From positions 3,038,001 through 3,102,000 of the forward strand of contig NZ_CP113949.1 in the NCBI RefSeq assembly GCF_026810445.1: a stretch of 64,000 bases of DNA, read 5' to 3'. Origin of the DNA: Pseudomonas sp. BSw22131 (lineage in GTDB: Bacteria > Pseudomonadota > Gammaproteobacteria > Pseudomonadales > Pseudomonadaceae). Below, piece after piece: positions 63,651 to 64,000 of the stretch. Every line of letters starts with the position of its first letter. The stretch's first letter is position 1. Position numbers and translations under genes: made by a program. The notes under the pieces were generated by a model. The model searched no databases and was not told where the DNA came from. It worked only from the letters and a program-made list of their open reading frames with translations.

Positions 63651-64000
63651 CGACAGAAGGTGGTGGAGTCCGCAGTGACGTTCACTGTCTGTGGCACCCT
63701 GAAACCGCATGAAACGATTGCAGCGTCCCTGAAACCTTCACTGAATGCCGGCGTGCTCGACACGTCCGTTTACGACACGTGGGTGGGCGCAGTTCAAGGT
63801 ATGTACGCTGAAAACCCACAACCGCAGCGCGATGAAGCCATTCTCTCAGGCTCGCTGGCCGCTATGACGCTGATGCTTGCCGCCAAATCCCAGGGCCTTG
63901 ATTCGACCCCGACAAGATCGCAGAAGTCTGCCTGGATAATGGCGCAGCGTTCACCGAGGCCGAGCGCGCTCTACTCCGGCTTGGTCAGGCCGTCATCAAA
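63651..64000 (+). pseudogene. Nitroreductase-like remnant
   Basis: The frame from 63651 reads 'RQKVVESAVTFTVCGTLKPH', 'VYDTWVGAVQGMYAENPQPQRDEAILSG' and 'LAAMTLMLAAKSQGLDS', the middle of a FMN-dependent nitroreductase. The N-terminal FMN-binding third is missing (the tandem repeat sits there). After 'SQGLD' the reading continues in another frame as 'FDPDKIAEVCLDNGAAFTEAERALL', skipping the expected P-M-I-G, so a short deletion with frameshift is present. The sequence runs to the window edge, where the last residues no longer look like nitroreductase and may be a fusion to another gene. Confidence 0.7.

Overview
This window is chromosomal DNA of a Pseudomonas species. The evidence is the gacA-uvrC-pgsA-tRNA(Gly, Cys) block, the lexA2-imuA-imuB-dnaE2 mutasome operon, the ptxS-kguEKTD 2-ketogluconate operon, an hbcR/bdhA-type 3-hydroxybutyrate locus and several Pseudomonas-type REP repeats. 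I cannot name a species. All calls come from reading translations and motifs by eye; no database search was run.

Layout. (1) 1-5.2 kb is a decayed accessory region at a tRNA locus: the end of a LysR gene, tail-end genes of a prophage (a lysin scrap, a GH5 glycosidase, two small or structural proteins and a broken tail-assembly gene), the C-terminal piece of an integrase next to tRNA-Leu(UAA), and a broken hipBA toxin-antitoxin pair. (2) 5.2-13.5 kb is core genome: tRNA-Cys, tRNA-Gly, pgsA, uvrC, gacA, a divergent XRE/Cro-like pair, a nitrilase-family hydrolase, a DAHP synthase behind a leader-peptide attenuator, a lipase-like hydrolase and ppiC. (3) 13.7-23.2 kb holds a yejABEF peptide importer and a sigma-54 activator with the hydroxybutyrate permease and dehydrogenase it probably controls from a visible -24/-12 promoter. 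(4) 23.3-30.4 kb is DNA damage response: dnaE2, imuB, imuA and lexA2 behind a perfect palindromic operator, then ogt and a histidine phosphatase. (5) 30.9-38.1 kb holds a sulfonate/nitrate-type binding protein and permease without an ATPase, then ptxS and kguEKTD with two identical PtxS palindromes. (6) 38.5-48.5 kb holds a DUF1652 protein, a UvrD-like helicase, pirin, an IS1182-family element inserted in a REP sequence, pgm, and a nuclease-helicase fusion. (7) 48.8-57.2 kb is an orphan type VI secretion module: vgrG, DUF4123 adaptor, two DUF3304 immunity genes with a truncated effector copy between them, an intact Tle1-like (DUF2235) phospholipase effector, a META-type lipoprotein and a Tla3-like (DUF2875) protein. 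(8) 57.3-64 kb holds a two-gene operon of a PP-loop ATPase and a MocR-like regulator lacking the PLP lysine, a quinone oxidoreductase with a divergent LysR regulator, and decayed monooxygenase and nitroreductase remnants at the right edge.

The points most worth following up are the PP-loop/MocR pair (no function recognised), the immunity-effector duplication in the T6SS module, the IS1182 insertion whose removal restores a complete REP, the aromatic-codon leader peptide before DAHP synthase, and a run of glycines spaced every four residues at the N-terminus of the UvrD-like helicase.
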